A stretch of 64,000 nucleotides of DNA from Planotetraspora thailandica. Lineage in GTDB: Bacteria; Actinomycetota; Actinomycetes; Streptosporangiales; Streptosporangiaceae. Within the stretch, counting starts at the first letter, position 1, and each line of letters opens with the position of its first letter. The DNA is taken from positions 1-64,000 of the forward strand of contig NZ_BOOR01000045.1 of the NCBI RefSeq assembly GCF_016863335.1, in the 5' to 3' direction. Of the stretch, positions 18,068 to 27,275 are shown piece by piece. The notes under the pieces are model-generated. The model was not told the DNA's origin. It worked only from the letters and a program-made list of their open reading frames with translations, and did not search any database. The position numbers and the translations under genes are program-made.

Positions 18068-21000
18068 GGGGCCACGACCAGCTCGACGGTCGGTGCGTAC
18101 TGGCAGCGGCCGAACCACATCACCTTGGCCAGCGCCCAATAGGCCCCGGGGTCGGCGTCGCGCGGCACCGTCACGTCGAACGTCACCGTGTCCGTCGCGC
18201 CGGCGGCCAGCGTGAACCCGCGCACCGGCGCGGCGACGGCCTCCCACGAGCCCCACGGCGAGACCACCTGCAGCTCGCCGCGGATCTCACCCCGGGTGCT
18301 GTTGGACAGCGTCACGTCGAGCGAGGCGTGGCCGCCGGGAGCGACCCGGACCGACGTGGCGACCACGTCGACCGTGAGACCCGTCTCCCGTGCCGTGGTG
18401 GCCTTCGTGCCCCCGGCCCAGGCGGCCCACTCGTCCTCGGGCTTCTCACCGGGGACCGGCAGCTCGGGAAGGTCGCCGATCGCGATCGTCGCCACGTCCT
18501 CGACGGCCTGCCCGTCCTCCTCGATGCGCGCCGCGAGGAAGTACAGCCCCGGCTCGGCTCCGGCCTCCGGCGTCAGCGTGACCGGGAACCGCACGTGGCC
18601 GTCCGCCTCGAGCCGGTACGGCCGGCGGGCCGGGTTGGCCGTCCAGCCCTCCGGGGCGATCAGCTCGGCGACTCCCTCCACCGCGGCGTCGCGCAGCTGG
18701 GAGGCGATCACCACCGACACCTCGACGGGCTCGCCCTCCGTGCGCAGGAGGCCCGGAGAGACGGCGACGGAGACCGGCAGGTAACCCATCGGGGCGGGGC
18801 CGCGGTTGTGCAGCCAGTACCGCGAGTGCACCGGCTGTGCGATCTCGGCCGAGGGGCCGAGCGGCTCCCCTCCGCGGCGGGCCGAAGCCGGCACGCCGAC
18901 GACGGTCGCCACTTCGCTGCCCGCCAGCTCGATCGTCTCCCCGAGCGGTTCTCCCCGTCGTTCCAGCAGGTCGGCGGTGTAGAGGCCGGTGAAGGCCAAC
19001 GTCCCGGCGAGCGTCGCGGCCGACCCCTGGCCGGTCGACTCGACCAGCCGCAGCGTGACACCGTGCGTGGGGTCCTGCTCGGCGGCCGAACCGGCGGCGA
19101 TCGGAGAGCCGCTCGGCTTGACCGTGCCGAGGAGCACCTCGCGGGCAGGCTCGACGCGGAGGTAGGACCGGGTGGCCGGCAGCGGCCCCCCGTGCGAGCC
19201 GGCCACCCGGGCGTACAACGGGTGGTTGAACTCCTGGCCCTGCGCGGGGAGCGTGCCCGCCCGCCAGTCGCCGTCGCCGGAGACCAGCGCGTAGGAGAAC
19301 TCGTGCGTCCAGTGCTGGAGCTGGAACGCCGAGCCGTCGGGCGCGGTGCGCTTGGGCGGGTCGATCCACACGCCGGACGGCCAGCCGGTGCACGAGCGCA
19401 TGAGGGACAGGTGGAGCGCCCCGGTCGGGTCGACCGCGAATCCGGGCAGGCCGTACGTGAGCAGCGCGACCGTGTGGTCGGTCAGCACCTCGGACGCCGG
19501 GATCGGCTCCGGGCACACGGCGGACACGCGGGCGTCGGCCAGATCCTCCACCACGGACTCGGGGTCCGCGACCACGAGGGCGGGCAGAGCCCTCAGATCA
19601 CGCAGGTCGGCGTTCGGCTGCCACACCTCGTGCAGAGGCTTGTCGGCAGGCACCCAGACCCGGCCGTGCGCGGCCAGCGTGCTCGCGTAGCCGCCGCCCG
19701 CCCGCTCGAGCAGCTCCCGCGTCGCGTCGTTGACCTCGGGCCCACCGACGAGGATGCGGAAGTCCGGCAGGTTGGAGTCGACGTCCAGCCAGCCGTACCT
19801 TGCCCAGTCGGCGTTCGCGGTCGTCGCGGTCACGCCGACCTTGGCCAGCGCGACCACCAGGTCGCGAACGCCGGCGGCGTCGGCAGACGCGGGCACGACC
19901 ACCTCGGCGACGCCGAGCGCCCGGTCGCCCAGCGGCGTGCCGTCGGGGTCGGTCAGCGAGACACGGGCGGTCGAGCTGAGCCCGAACCACGTGTTGGCCG
20001 GGTTGTCCAGCGTCCAGGGCGCCTCGGCGGCGTCCACGTCCGGCAGCGCGAAGCCGCGGCCGACGACGGCGCCGGCCACCTCGCTCACCGGCAGCGCGCC
20101 CGGCACGTCGACGGGGAAGCGCACGCGCAGCAGCCGGTCGGCCCCCGCGTAGTCGACCACGCGTGTGCGGCAGTCGACCCGGTCGACCCCGTGCCACACC
20201 GTGATGGTCTGCTCGTATCCGAGGCCGTCGACGGTGCCCGCGATGACCAGGCGGGAGCCGAGCGGGCTCGTTTCGGCGCGCACGGTCGCGGAGGCGCCAG
20301 ACGACCCGACGACCGGACCGCTCGGCACCAGGTGCCACGGCCCCTCGCCGAAGTCGGGGTGCGCCGGATACTCCTCGTAGACGCGCAGCTCGTTGCCGAC
20401 GTGGCCGTCGCGGATCAGCTCGCGGCCGGACACCTTGTCGTACACGCTGGTCAGGCCGCCGCCCCTGGCCGGGTCGGCGGTCACCCGGTAGCGGGCGTTT
20501 TCAATCACGGAGTCATCCGCGGGAGCCCACGCGGGCTCGGCGGCGGACGTCCCCGGCAGCAGCCGCCAGGTGCGCCAGCCCATGGCCGGGACGTCCTCGG
20601 CGAAGAACCGCAGCGTGCCCCGGTCGGTCACGGACGCGACCTCGGCGCCCGCGTCGTCCACCACGCGGCCGCCCTCGACATCCTGCGGGAGCCGTACGGC
20701 GACCAGGGCCGAGCGGTCGAACGACAGGGTGTTGGCGACGACGAGGGGCACGCCCTCGCCGGTGGTGTCGATCTGCCCGGTGAGCGCGTCGAGCGCGGCG
20801 TCACGTACGGCGGCGGCCAGATCGTGGGCCTCCCGCCAGCCGGACAGCAGGTCGATGTAGACCTGGTCGGACTCCGAGCCGGTGATCGCGTCGTGGTGGG
20901 CGCCGTAGGCGAGCTGCCGCCACACCTTGTCGAGCGCGGCGGCCGGGTAGGAGCCCAGACCCTCGAGGGACGCCAGCGTGGCGAGCTTCTCGGCGTCGAC

Positions 21001-22263
21001 GGCGGCGACCTCGCCCGCCCGCTGGGCCTGCTTCGTGTCGATGTACGACACGTCCTTACCGGTATAGATCGGGTTCATGTCGCGCGTCTGCGGCGACGGG
21101 CGGCGGCCGGTCTCCTCCAGCTCGGCCCGGACGGCGTCGAGGAAGTCGCGGGGGGTGCCGCAGACGAATCGCGGCCACACGTACTTGGCGGCCCACGACC
21201 GGTGGATCTCGGTGACCCACTTGTTCGGCGGGGTGTAGTCGGTGCCGACGGGCAGCAGCAGGTTCTTCGTGGCCCCCACCGGCTTGATCCGGGCGTACAG
21301 CTCGTAGACGGCCCGCTCGGCCGTCTCCAGATCGGCAGAGGAGTCCATCCACCAGCCGGCGGAGTAGTGGTGCGGCATGAAATGGGTGAGCACCCCGCGG
21401 CCGGAGGGGGAGATCCACTCGAACTCGCTCGGGAACTGCATCACCGTGGCGTCGTTCTTGGCCTCGCGGAAGTTCTTCTGAATCGGGCCCCACTGGTGGA
21501 ACGGCCCGCGCGCCCACGCCGAGCCGGTCAGCCCCGCCGCGTCCAGGTAGCCGGGGAACTGCGGGTCGTGGCCGAACACGTCGAGCTGCCAGGCGGTCTG
21601 GGGGTCGCCGCCGAGGATGTCGCGCTGGTAGCCGATGCCGTAGACGATGTTGCGGATCGTCGTCTCGGCCCCGGTGAGGTTGGTGTTGGGCTCGTTGTAG
21701 GTGCCGCCGACCATCTCGACCTGGCCGCGCTCCATGAGCAGGCGCAGGTCGGCGCGGCGCTCGGGGTGCAGGTCGAAGTACGGCTTGAGGTAGTCGATCT
21801 CGGCGAGCACGAACTTGTACACCGGGTCGCGCAGCGCCAGGTCGAGGTGGGCGTCCACGAGGGCGAAGCCGTTGCGCTCCCACAGGGGGCGGGTGGTCGC
21901 GTCGCCGGACAGCAGCTCCCACGGCGACGTGTAGGCCGCCTGGGTGTTCCACCAGACCGGGTCGTAGTGGAAGTGGGACACCAGGAACATCGTCCAGCCC
22001 GGCTCGGCCACAGTGAAGGTGGCCTCGGTGCTCGCCTCGCCGGCGGTCACGGTGACCGCGATCTCGGCCCCCGGGACGGGATCGGCGACGTCGAGCGGCA
22101 CTTCGACCACTCCGGTGCCGGTGGCCTCACCTGTGATCCCGGGCCCGGTGACGGAGACGCGAGCGGGCGGTCCCTCGAGCACGACGCGGAGCACCTGACG
22201 TGGCGCGTCCTCGGTGCCGACGAACAGGTCGGTGGATTCTACGGCCGTGATGGTCACCGGCAC
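18064..22263 (-). CDS. GH38 alpha-mannosidase, large cytosolic form
   Basis: 1399 residues without signal peptide, so cytosolic. An N-terminal beta domain (1-90) precedes the GH38 catalytic domain. That domain has the zinc-site motif SHFHYDPVWW (about 96-105), the nucleophile D228 in QLDVFGHDPQFPG and the HHDAITGSE motif near residue 500. The middle and C-terminal part (600-1399) are the beta-sandwich domains of the family, with two NEW3-like (CARDB-type) beta domains at the end. The enzyme removes alpha-linked mannose from N-glycan fragments. It is the last large enzyme of the minus-strand N-glycan operon and follows a strong hairpin after the GH85 gene. Confidence 0.93.
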   Translation of the reverse strand: MPVTITAVESTDLFVGTEDAPRQVLRVVLEGPPARVSVTGPGITGEATGTGVVEVPLDVADPVPGAEIAVTVTAGEASTEATFTVAEPGWTMFLVSHFHYDPVWWNTQAAYTSPWELLSGDATTRPLWERNGFALVDAHLDLALRDPVYKFVLAEIDYLKPYFDLHPERRADLRLLMERGQVEMVGGTYNEPNTNLTGAETTIRNIVYGIGYQRDILGGDPQTAWQLDVFGHDPQFPGYLDAAGLTGSAWARGPFHQWGPIQKNFREAKNDATVMQFPSEFEWISPSGRGVLTHFMPHHYSAGWWMDSSADLETAERAVYELYARIKPVGATKNLLLPVGTDYTPPNKWVTEIHRSWAAKYVWPRFVCGTPRDFLDAVRAELEETGRRPSPQTRDMNPIYTGKDVSYIDTKQAQRAGEVAAVDAEKLATLASLEGLGSYPAAALDKVWRQLAYGAHHDAITGSESDQVYIDLLSGWREAHDLAAAVRDAALDALTGQIDTTGEGVPLVVANTLSFDRSALVAVRLPQDVEGGRVVDDAGAEVASVTDRGTLRFFAEDVPAMGWRTWRLLPGTSAAEPAWAPADDSVIENARYRVTADPARGGGLTSVYDKVSGRELIRDGHVGNELRVYEEYPAHPDFGEGPWHLVPSGPVVGSSGASATVRAETSPLGSRLVIAGTVDGLGYEQTITVWHGVDRVDCRTRVVDYAGADRLLRVRFPVDVPGALPVSEVAGAVVGRGFALPDVDAAEAPWTLDNPANTWFGLSSTARVSLTDPDGTPLGDRALGVAEVVVPASADAAGVRDLVVALAKVGVTATTANADWARYGWLDVDSNLPDFRILVGGPEVNDATRELLERAGGGYASTLAAHGRVWVPADKPLHEVWQPNADLRDLRALPALVVADPESVVEDLADARVSAVCPEPIPASEVLTDHTVALLTYGLPGFAVDPTGALHLSLMRSCTGWPSGVWIDPPKRTAPDGSAFQLQHWTHEFSYALVSGDGDWRAGTLPAQGQEFNHPLYARVAGSHGGPLPATRSYLRVEPAREVLLGTVKPSGSPIAAGSAAEQDPTHGVTLRLVESTGQGSAATLAGTLAFTGLYTADLLERRGEPLGETIELAGSEVATVVGVPASARRGGEPLGPSAEIAQPVHSRYWLHNRGPAPMGYLPVSVAVSPGLLRTEGEPVEVSVVIASQLRDAAVEGVAELIAPEGWTANPARRPYRLEADGHVRFPVTLTPEAGAEPGLYFLAARIEEDGQAVEDVATIAIGDLPELPVPGEKPEDEWAAWAGGTKATTARETGLTVDVVATSVRVAPGGHASLDVTLSNSTRGEIRGELQVVSPWGSWEAVAAPVRGFTLAAGATDTVTFDVTVPRDADPGAYWALAKVMWFGRCQYAPTVELVVAP

Positions 22264-22282
22264 TGCGTGGTCCTTTCTATCG

Positions 22283-22312
22283 CGTTCCTCCGGAGTCGCC
22301 TCCGGAGGAACG
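22283..22312 (-). terminator. Intercistronic hairpin between GH85 and GH38 genes
   Basis: A perfect 13-bp inverted repeat with a 4-base loop (stem 22283-22295 with 22300-22312, loop TCGC) sits in the 69-bp gap. There is no U-tract. It may stop part of the transcripts after the secreted GH85 gene or protect the upstream mRNA. Confidence 0.65.
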
Positions 22313-22332
22313 ACGGGTATCGGTAGGGCGCG

Positions 22333-24759
22333 TCAGGCGCCCCAGGCCTCGAATTCGTAGATGCGGGCGGCCGGATCAGAATTCTGCGTCGGTTTGGTGA
22401 TGTTCAAACGAACGTATCGGGCGCTGACCGAGGCCGGGTGGGTGGTGGTCGCCGCGGTGTTGCCGGTGACCGTCGCGACGGTGGTCCACGGGTCGGAGGT
22501 CGAGGAACGGACCTGGATGGTGAAGTCGACGGTGTTCCACGACGGGGACTCGCCTCCCGTCTCCGCGTGATCGACGACGAACCGGTTGAGCGACCGGACC
22601 GACCCGAGGTCGGCCTCCAGCCACTTGTCCGCGGTCAGCGCGCACCACTTGGTGGAGGTGTTGCCGTCGACGGCCTTGTCGGGCCCCTCGCCGGCCGCGC
22701 ACTGGCTGGAGGACGTCACCGTGGCGTCCTGCATGAGGTTCATCTCGGACGGCACGTCACCCGACCAGGCGACCTTCGCCGGCGTCGCGGGGGAGCGGCC
22801 GAACTCGGTCGACACCGCCAGCACTTCGATCTTCGTTTTGGTCTCCGTGCCGACGCGGTCGAGCCGCGGCACGTAGTAGACGGTGTTGGGGGTCGCCCCG
22901 AGGAAGGTCCGCGTGCCGTCGGGGTTGCGCCGGTACACCTCGTAGTGGTGCACCGACCCGTGCGCCGAGGGCCGCCACGAAAGCCGCAGCGACTTCCTGA
23001 GGGGCGACACGTCCGTCGTGCCGTCCACGGTCAGCCCGGTGGGCGGCGCCGGGCGCTCGACCGGGCCGTCGTACACGGCGATCTGGCCGATCCGCACGTC
23101 GTAGGAGTCCACGGCGGTCGGCGCCGACGCCTGGAGGCCGATCTGCGCGATCGTCCTGCCGGCGTACGCCGACAGGTCGAGCGTCTTCTTCTCCCAGCCG
23201 TTCCCGCTGGTCGAGCCGAGGTCGAGGGTGGTGAACTCGGTCGGCGCGTCGGTGAAGGAGACGGCCGCCTTCAGGTCGGTCGGGCCCGCCGCAGGGGTCT
23301 TGAGGACGACCGACAACTTCGTGTGGCGGGTCACGGGCAGCTTGGTCTCGTACAGCCGCACGGTGTTGGTGGCGTCGAGCCTTCCGGTGAGGCGGAGCGA
23401 CGATCCGCCGTTGTAGGCGTCGCCGAAGTCGATCGACGGCTTCAGCTTGGTGCCGTCCGACGACACGATCCAGCGGTAGGTCGGCAGCACGTCCTGCAGC
23501 GACAGGTTGTTCCACCCGCCGGTGCGCACCCGCGTACCTTCGACGTTGTAGAAGTCACCCTGCCCGGTGTCGAACCCGGTCACGAACGGCTTGGAGGTGA
23601 CCGGCGTCGACTCGGCGATGTAGGTGGACAGACCCTTCCACGACGAGGCGGTCGTTGTGTCGGACGGGTCGCCGTTGGCGCCGACCCAGTAGCGGGAGTC
23701 CCTGGCGTAGAAGTCGGCCCGGCTCGTCGAGGACTTCCACGTCCATTCCGGGCGGTAGATGCCGAGCGACGTGACGTGCGGCTGTCCCGCCGGGAACAAG
23801 GCGTTCCAGTTCACGGACGTGTTGTAACCGTTCGCCTCGGTGTCGATGCCGGAGTACAGGTCGTACTCGCTGCGCCCGAGCGCCTGCGCGTTGGCGCGCG
23901 AGGAGGCGAGACCGGCGGCGGACCACCAGAAGTTGAGGAACATCGAGTTCGACACCGGCGACGGGTCCGACAGGAACGAGTCGTTGGCCGGGGTGAGCGC
24001 GTTCTGCCAGGACACCGCGCCGTCTTCCGTCATCGAGTCGTACCACATGAAGTCGACGTCGGGGTGCTCGGCACGGGCGTACTTGATCATCTCCCGCATC
24101 GAGGTCGCGAGGGCGGCGTCTCCGCCGCCGGTCTCCTGGTTGACGAACCAGCCGTCGAACCCGTAGTACTTCGCGACCTGCGCCATCTTGTCCGCGACGG
24201 GATAGGCGGAACCGGACTGCTGCACGAAGTCGCGCACCCACTGCAGCTGCCCGCCGTACGCGGCCGGAGGGAGGTAGACGTTGCCGTACACCTTGACGCC
24301 GTTGCGGTGCGCGGCGTCGATGACCGTGGCGTTCGGGGCGAGGATCAGGCCCTCGCTCGCCGAGCCGCCCCAGAAGACGAGCGTGTCGACGTACTGCCAG
24401 TAGCCGAAGGCGTAGTAGTTGGCGTCGAGGGACCCCTGGGACGGGTTGCCCGAGGTGGGCGCGAACGAGACCAGGGACGCCACGCGGCCCTCGCCCGCGT
24501 GGGCGTTCGCGTTGGACTTGAGGGCGGGGTCGGCCGTACGCGGCTGCAGCGGGACGCTCGACCGGTTGAACCGCGCGTCGGGGTCGGTGGCCGGGTCCCA
24601 GTCGAGGATCGTGTCGGGATACCAGTACGAGGCGTGCGGCTGGCCGCCGGTCGCGGCGGCCGGAGCCGCGTCGGGCAGCGGCTCCGCGCCGGCCGGCACG
24701 GTGAAGAACGCCGTCGCCATCGCCGCCGCGCACAGCGCGGGAATGACTCTTAATCGCAT
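22333..24759 (-). CDS. Secreted GH85 endo-beta-N-acetylglucosaminidase with discoidin domain
   Basis: 808 residues. A signal peptide covers residues 1 to about 25 (MRLRVIPALC, hydrophobic run, PAGA). The GH85 barrel spans about 40-390, with GFDGWFVNQETGG at 200-212 holding the catalytic Asn-x-Glu pair (N207, E209) and MWYDSM near 238. Beta-sandwich and FN3-like domains follow (about 400-665), then a discoidin domain at the C-terminus (TSSSQCAAGEGPDKAVDGN onward). GH85 enzymes cut between the two core GlcNAc residues of N-glycans, freeing the glycan from glycoprotein. The ATG at 24759 has AGGAG upstream and overlaps the GH5 gene by 10 bp, so both are translated together. Confidence 0.93.
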   Translation of the reverse strand: MRLRVIPALCAAAMATAFFTVPAGAEPLPDAAPAAATGGQPHASYWYPDTILDWDPATDPDARFNRSSVPLQPRTADPALKSNANAHAGEGRVASLVSFAPTSGNPSQGSLDANYYAFGYWQYVDTLVFWGGSASEGLILAPNATVIDAAHRNGVKVYGNVYLPPAAYGGQLQWVRDFVQQSGSAYPVADKMAQVAKYYGFDGWFVNQETGGGDAALATSMREMIKYARAEHPDVDFMWYDSMTEDGAVSWQNALTPANDSFLSDPSPVSNSMFLNFWWSAAGLASSRANAQALGRSEYDLYSGIDTEANGYNTSVNWNALFPAGQPHVTSLGIYRPEWTWKSSTSRADFYARDSRYWVGANGDPSDTTTASSWKGLSTYIAESTPVTSKPFVTGFDTGQGDFYNVEGTRVRTGGWNNLSLQDVLPTYRWIVSSDGTKLKPSIDFGDAYNGGSSLRLTGRLDATNTVRLYETKLPVTRHTKLSVVLKTPAAGPTDLKAAVSFTDAPTEFTTLDLGSTSGNGWEKKTLDLSAYAGRTIAQIGLQASAPTAVDSYDVRIGQIAVYDGPVERPAPPTGLTVDGTTDVSPLRKSLRLSWRPSAHGSVHHYEVYRRNPDGTRTFLGATPNTVYYVPRLDRVGTETKTKIEVLAVSTEFGRSPATPAKVAWSGDVPSEMNLMQDATVTSSSQCAAGEGPDKAVDGNTSTKWCALTADKWLEADLGSVRSLNRFVVDHAETGGESPSWNTVDFTIQVRSSTSDPWTTVATVTGNTAATTTHPASVSARYVRLNITKPTQNSDPAARIYEFEAWGA

Positions 24760-26009
24760 ACGAGATCTCCTGGGGGGGTCAGGACACTGCCGATTCCGCG
24801 AGCGAGAAGGTAGGTGGGGTCGGCCGCGTGCGCCGCGCCGACGATGGCGAGCGGACCGGCCTGGCGCAGCCGCACCCACTCGCGGTGGAAGGGGCTGCCG
24901 GGGGCGACCTCGCCCCGCCGCTCGGGCTGGGTGCGCAGGTCGACGTCGCACACGAGGGCCGGCCGCGATGCGGGAGCCGTACGGTTCGCGCGCTGTTCGG
25001 CGACGACCGCGGCGAGCTCCCGGGTCGCCGGCTTGATCGCGTGGTCGACGGTGAACAGGCCGAGGTCGTATTCGCGGTCCGGGAAGTCGGCCAGGCCGCG
25101 GTCGAGGTCGTGCGAGCACCACCAGGTGACGCCGTAGAGGGCGGGGTTGGCGGTGACCGCGTCGAGCATGCCGCGGACGAACGCGGGCGCGTCCTGCTCG
25201 CCGATGTCGGGCCGGGGCGCGCCGACCTCCTGCAGCCAGACGGGCCGCGCCGGGTCCGCGGAGGTCGCCGCCGCCAGCTCCACGAGGTAGTCGGCGTGGG
25301 TGACGGTGGCCGGGCCGAGCGGGCCGTCGATACCGGAGACGCCGTTGAACACCCAGGAGTGCACCGTCGTCAGGTCGCCGATGCCGACGTTGTCGGCCGG
25401 GTGGAAGGGGTGGTCGGGCTCGTACCAGCTGCCGTCGTAGAGCGAGTGCAGGCTGAGCAGGTGGGGGGCGGCCTTGCGGGCGACCTCGACCAGTTCGGCG
25501 GCCCACGCGGAGGAAGCCTCGGGGGTGGTGGCGTTCGACGGCCACAGGTTGTTGACCTCGTTGCCCAGCGTCACCGCGAACACGTTGCCGCGGGTGGCGA
25601 CGGCCCGGGTGAGCCGGTCGACGTAGGCGACGATCCCGTCGCGCACGGCGGCGTCGGTGAACAGGCTGCGCCGATGCCAGGTGAGCACCCACGACGGCAG
25701 GAAGTCGAAGCTGGACAGGTGGCCCTGGAGCAGGTCGACCGAGACGTCCAGGTCGAACTCGGCGGCCACGTCGATCAGGGCCAGCAGGTCGTCGATGCCA
25801 CGCTGCCGGATCAGCGTCCGGTTGGGCTGGATCCACGGCCAGATCGGGAAGACGCGGACGTGGTCGAGCCCGATTCCCGCCAGGTCGGCGAAGTCGCGCC
25901 GGGCGGCGTCGGCCGAGAAGTCGAGCCAGCTGTAGAACCAGCCCGACGAGGGCACATAGTTCGCGCCGAAACGCAAAGGGGTGGTCAGGCCTGGCGGTTG
26001 GGGTGTCAC
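24750..26009 (-). CDS. GH5-family beta-mannosidase-like glycoside hydrolase, cytosolic
   Basis: 419 residues, no signal peptide. A TIM-barrel with the acid/base Glu in LGNEVNNLWP (E151) and the nucleophile in VWLQEVGAP (E261), which are the two GH5 catalytic positions. The N-terminal RFGANYVPSSGWFYSWLDF is typical of the GH5_18 type, whose Bifidobacterium member splits the Man-beta-1,4-GlcNAc link of the N-glycan core. Given the neighbours GH85 and GH38, that activity is the likely one here. The subfamily call is from memory of motif pattern. It is the first gene of the minus-strand operon, with a LacI operator just upstream. Confidence 0.85.
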   Translation of the reverse strand: MTPQPPGLTTPLRFGANYVPSSGWFYSWLDFSADAARRDFADLAGIGLDHVRVFPIWPWIQPNRTLIRQRGIDDLLALIDVAAEFDLDVSVDLLQGHLSSFDFLPSWVLTWHRRSLFTDAAVRDGIVAYVDRLTRAVATRGNVFAVTLGNEVNNLWPSNATTPEASSAWAAELVEVARKAAPHLLSLHSLYDGSWYEPDHPFHPADNVGIGDLTTVHSWVFNGVSGIDGPLGPATVTHADYLVELAAATSADPARPVWLQEVGAPRPDIGEQDAPAFVRGMLDAVTANPALYGVTWWCSHDLDRGLADFPDREYDLGLFTVDHAIKPATRELAAVVAEQRANRTAPASRPALVCDVDLRTQPERRGEVAPGSPFHREWVRLRQAGPLAIVGAAHAADPTYLLARGIGSVLTPPGDLVCD

Positions 26010-26071
26010 TCGTCCTCCGGCTGCGGGTGGCGCCGGGCGGTCCTCCCCCCAGCGCTTGGACCGGACGCAGC

Positions 26072-26085
26072 CTAAACCGTTTTAG
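26072..26085. promoter_or_regulatory. LacI-type operator upstream of the GH5-GH85-GH38 operon
   Basis: CTAAACCGTTTTAG is a near-perfect palindrome around a central CG, matching LacI-family half sites. It lies between the stop of the LacI gene and the start of the GH5 gene. A close copy (12 of 14 positions, read on the opposite strand) is at 27237-27250 before the transporter genes. Confidence 0.75.
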
Positions 26086-27111
26086 TTATCCTGCCAAGGG
26101 CGGGGCCCCGGTGCTCTCCCTCACCACGAGCCGGGGGGTCGGCGTGCGGTGGTCCCTGCGCAGCCCCGGATCGCCGATGATGCCGAGCAGCACCTCGGCC
26201 ACCTCGGTGCCGAGGGCGAACGTGTCGCGCGACAGCGCCGTCAGCGCGGGGTGCACGATGCGGGTGAGCACCGAGTCGTCGAACGCCACGATCGACAGCT
26301 CGCCGGGCACGGCCACGCCCATCTCGGCGGCGACCCCCAGCCCGGCGACGGCCATGAGGTCGCTGTCGTAGACGATCGCCGTGGGCCGGCCGGGCCGCGA
26401 CAGCAGCATCCGGGTGGTCGTGGCGCCCTCGGCGTCGCTGAAGTCGGTGGGCAGCGAGACGACGTCGGCAAGGCCGAGCCGCCTGGCCGAGTCGCGCAGG
26501 GCGCGCATGCGCCGCTGGGTGTGCTGGAAGGCCGGCAGGCCCGCGACGTGGGCGATCCTCCGGTGGCCGAGCGCGGCGAGGTAGTCGACGATCGACAACA
26601 TCGCCTCCCGGTCGTCGGCCCACACGCTGGGCAGCGACCCGTGCCTTCCGGGCCCGCCGAGCACGACGGCGGGCACGTCCAGACTCTCGACGATCTCCAC
26701 GCGCGGGTCCTTGACCTGCAGGTCGACCATGATGAAGCCGTCGACGCGGTGTTCGGAGGCCCACCGCCGGTAGACCTCGATCTCGGCCTCGGTGTCCTCG
26801 ACGACCAGCAGTTCCAGGGCCACGGACTGGGCCGACAGGCCCGCCTGCAGGCCGGACAGGAGCTGGGCGAAGAACGGCTCCACGCCGAGGGTGCGGGCCG
26901 GGCGGGCGATGACGAGGCCGACCGCCCCCGCGCGTGCGCCGCCGAGGGCGCGCGCGGCGGTGTGCGGCCGCCAGTTCATCTCCTCGGCGGCCTTGAGGAT
27001 GCGGGCCCTGGTCGCCTCACTGACCCCGGGCCGGCCGTTGAGCGCGAACGAGACCGCGCCCTTGGAGACCCCGACGCGTCGGGCGATGTCCTCGATGGTC
27101 GGTCGCGCCAC
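26086..27111 (-). CDS. LacI-family repressor of the N-glycan locus
   Basis: 341 residues from a GTG at 27111 (GAAAGG six bases upstream). The helix-turn-helix is at the very N-terminus (PTIEDIARRVGVSKGAVSFALNGRPG, then VSEATRARILKAA), and the hinge has ARALGGARAGAVGLV. The rest is the periplasmic-binding-protein-like sensor domain, ending in PRLVVRESTG. A longer frame to 27195 has no family similarity. It is placed between two transcription units that both carry the same operator, so it most likely represses enzymes and transporter until an N-glycan-derived sugar binds. Confidence 0.92.
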   Translation of the reverse strand: MARPTIEDIARRVGVSKGAVSFALNGRPGVSEATRARILKAAEEMNWRPHTAARALGGARAGAVGLVIARPARTLGVEPFFAQLLSGLQAGLSAQSVALELLVVEDTEAEIEVYRRWASEHRVDGFIMVDLQVKDPRVEIVESLDVPAVVLGGPGRHGSLPSVWADDREAMLSIVDYLAALGHRRIAHVAGLPAFQHTQRRMRALRDSARRLGLADVVSLPTDFSDAEGATTTRMLLSRPGRPTAIVYDSDLMAVAGLGVAAEMGVAVPGELSIVAFDDSVLTRIVHPALTALSRDTFALGTEVAEVLLGIIGDPGLRRDHRTPTPRLVVRESTGAPPLAG

Positions 27112-27198
27112 GGTGTGCCTTTCTTCGTTCCTGCAGGTCATCGGCACGTCGCCCCGAACCCCTGCGCCAAGAGGATTGTCGGCGGATCGCGGCATCCC

Positions 27199-27227
27199 TT
27201 GACACGAAGTCTAGTGGGGTGGATAGT
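27199..27227 (+). promoter_or_regulatory. Sigma-70-like promoter of the ABC transporter operon
   Basis: TTGACA at 27199-27204 and GATAGT at 27222-27227 are separated by 17 bp, the optimal spacing for the housekeeping sigma factor. The LacI operator begins 10 bp downstream, covering the probable start of transcription, as in direct repression. Confidence 0.65.
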
Positions 27228-27236
27228 CCCCGTTCA

Positions 27237-27250
27237 CTAGAGCGGTTTAG
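27237..27250. promoter_or_regulatory. LacI-type operator before the ABC transporter operon
   Basis: CTAGAGCGGTTTAG has the same CTAxAxCG-xTTTAG form as the site at 26072-26085. It lies just after the promoter and 26 bp before the binding-protein gene, between it and the divergent LacI gene. Confidence 0.75.
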
Positions 27251-27275
27251 TAACCGGTCGTCTGCGGGAGAAGTG

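Noticed and set aside
18061-22326. 1421-codon plus-strand frame across the GH38 gene
   Set aside because: Mirror of the GH38 frame caused by high GC at third positions. Its product is a repetitive Arg/Val/Asp mixture, and the minus strand carries the catalytic motifs.
22333-25836. Single 1167-residue minus-strand protein joining GH5 and GH85 regions
   Set aside because: The GH85 protein starts at 24759 with a ribosome site and signal peptide. The upstream part of that frame is an out-of-frame shadow of the GH5 gene.
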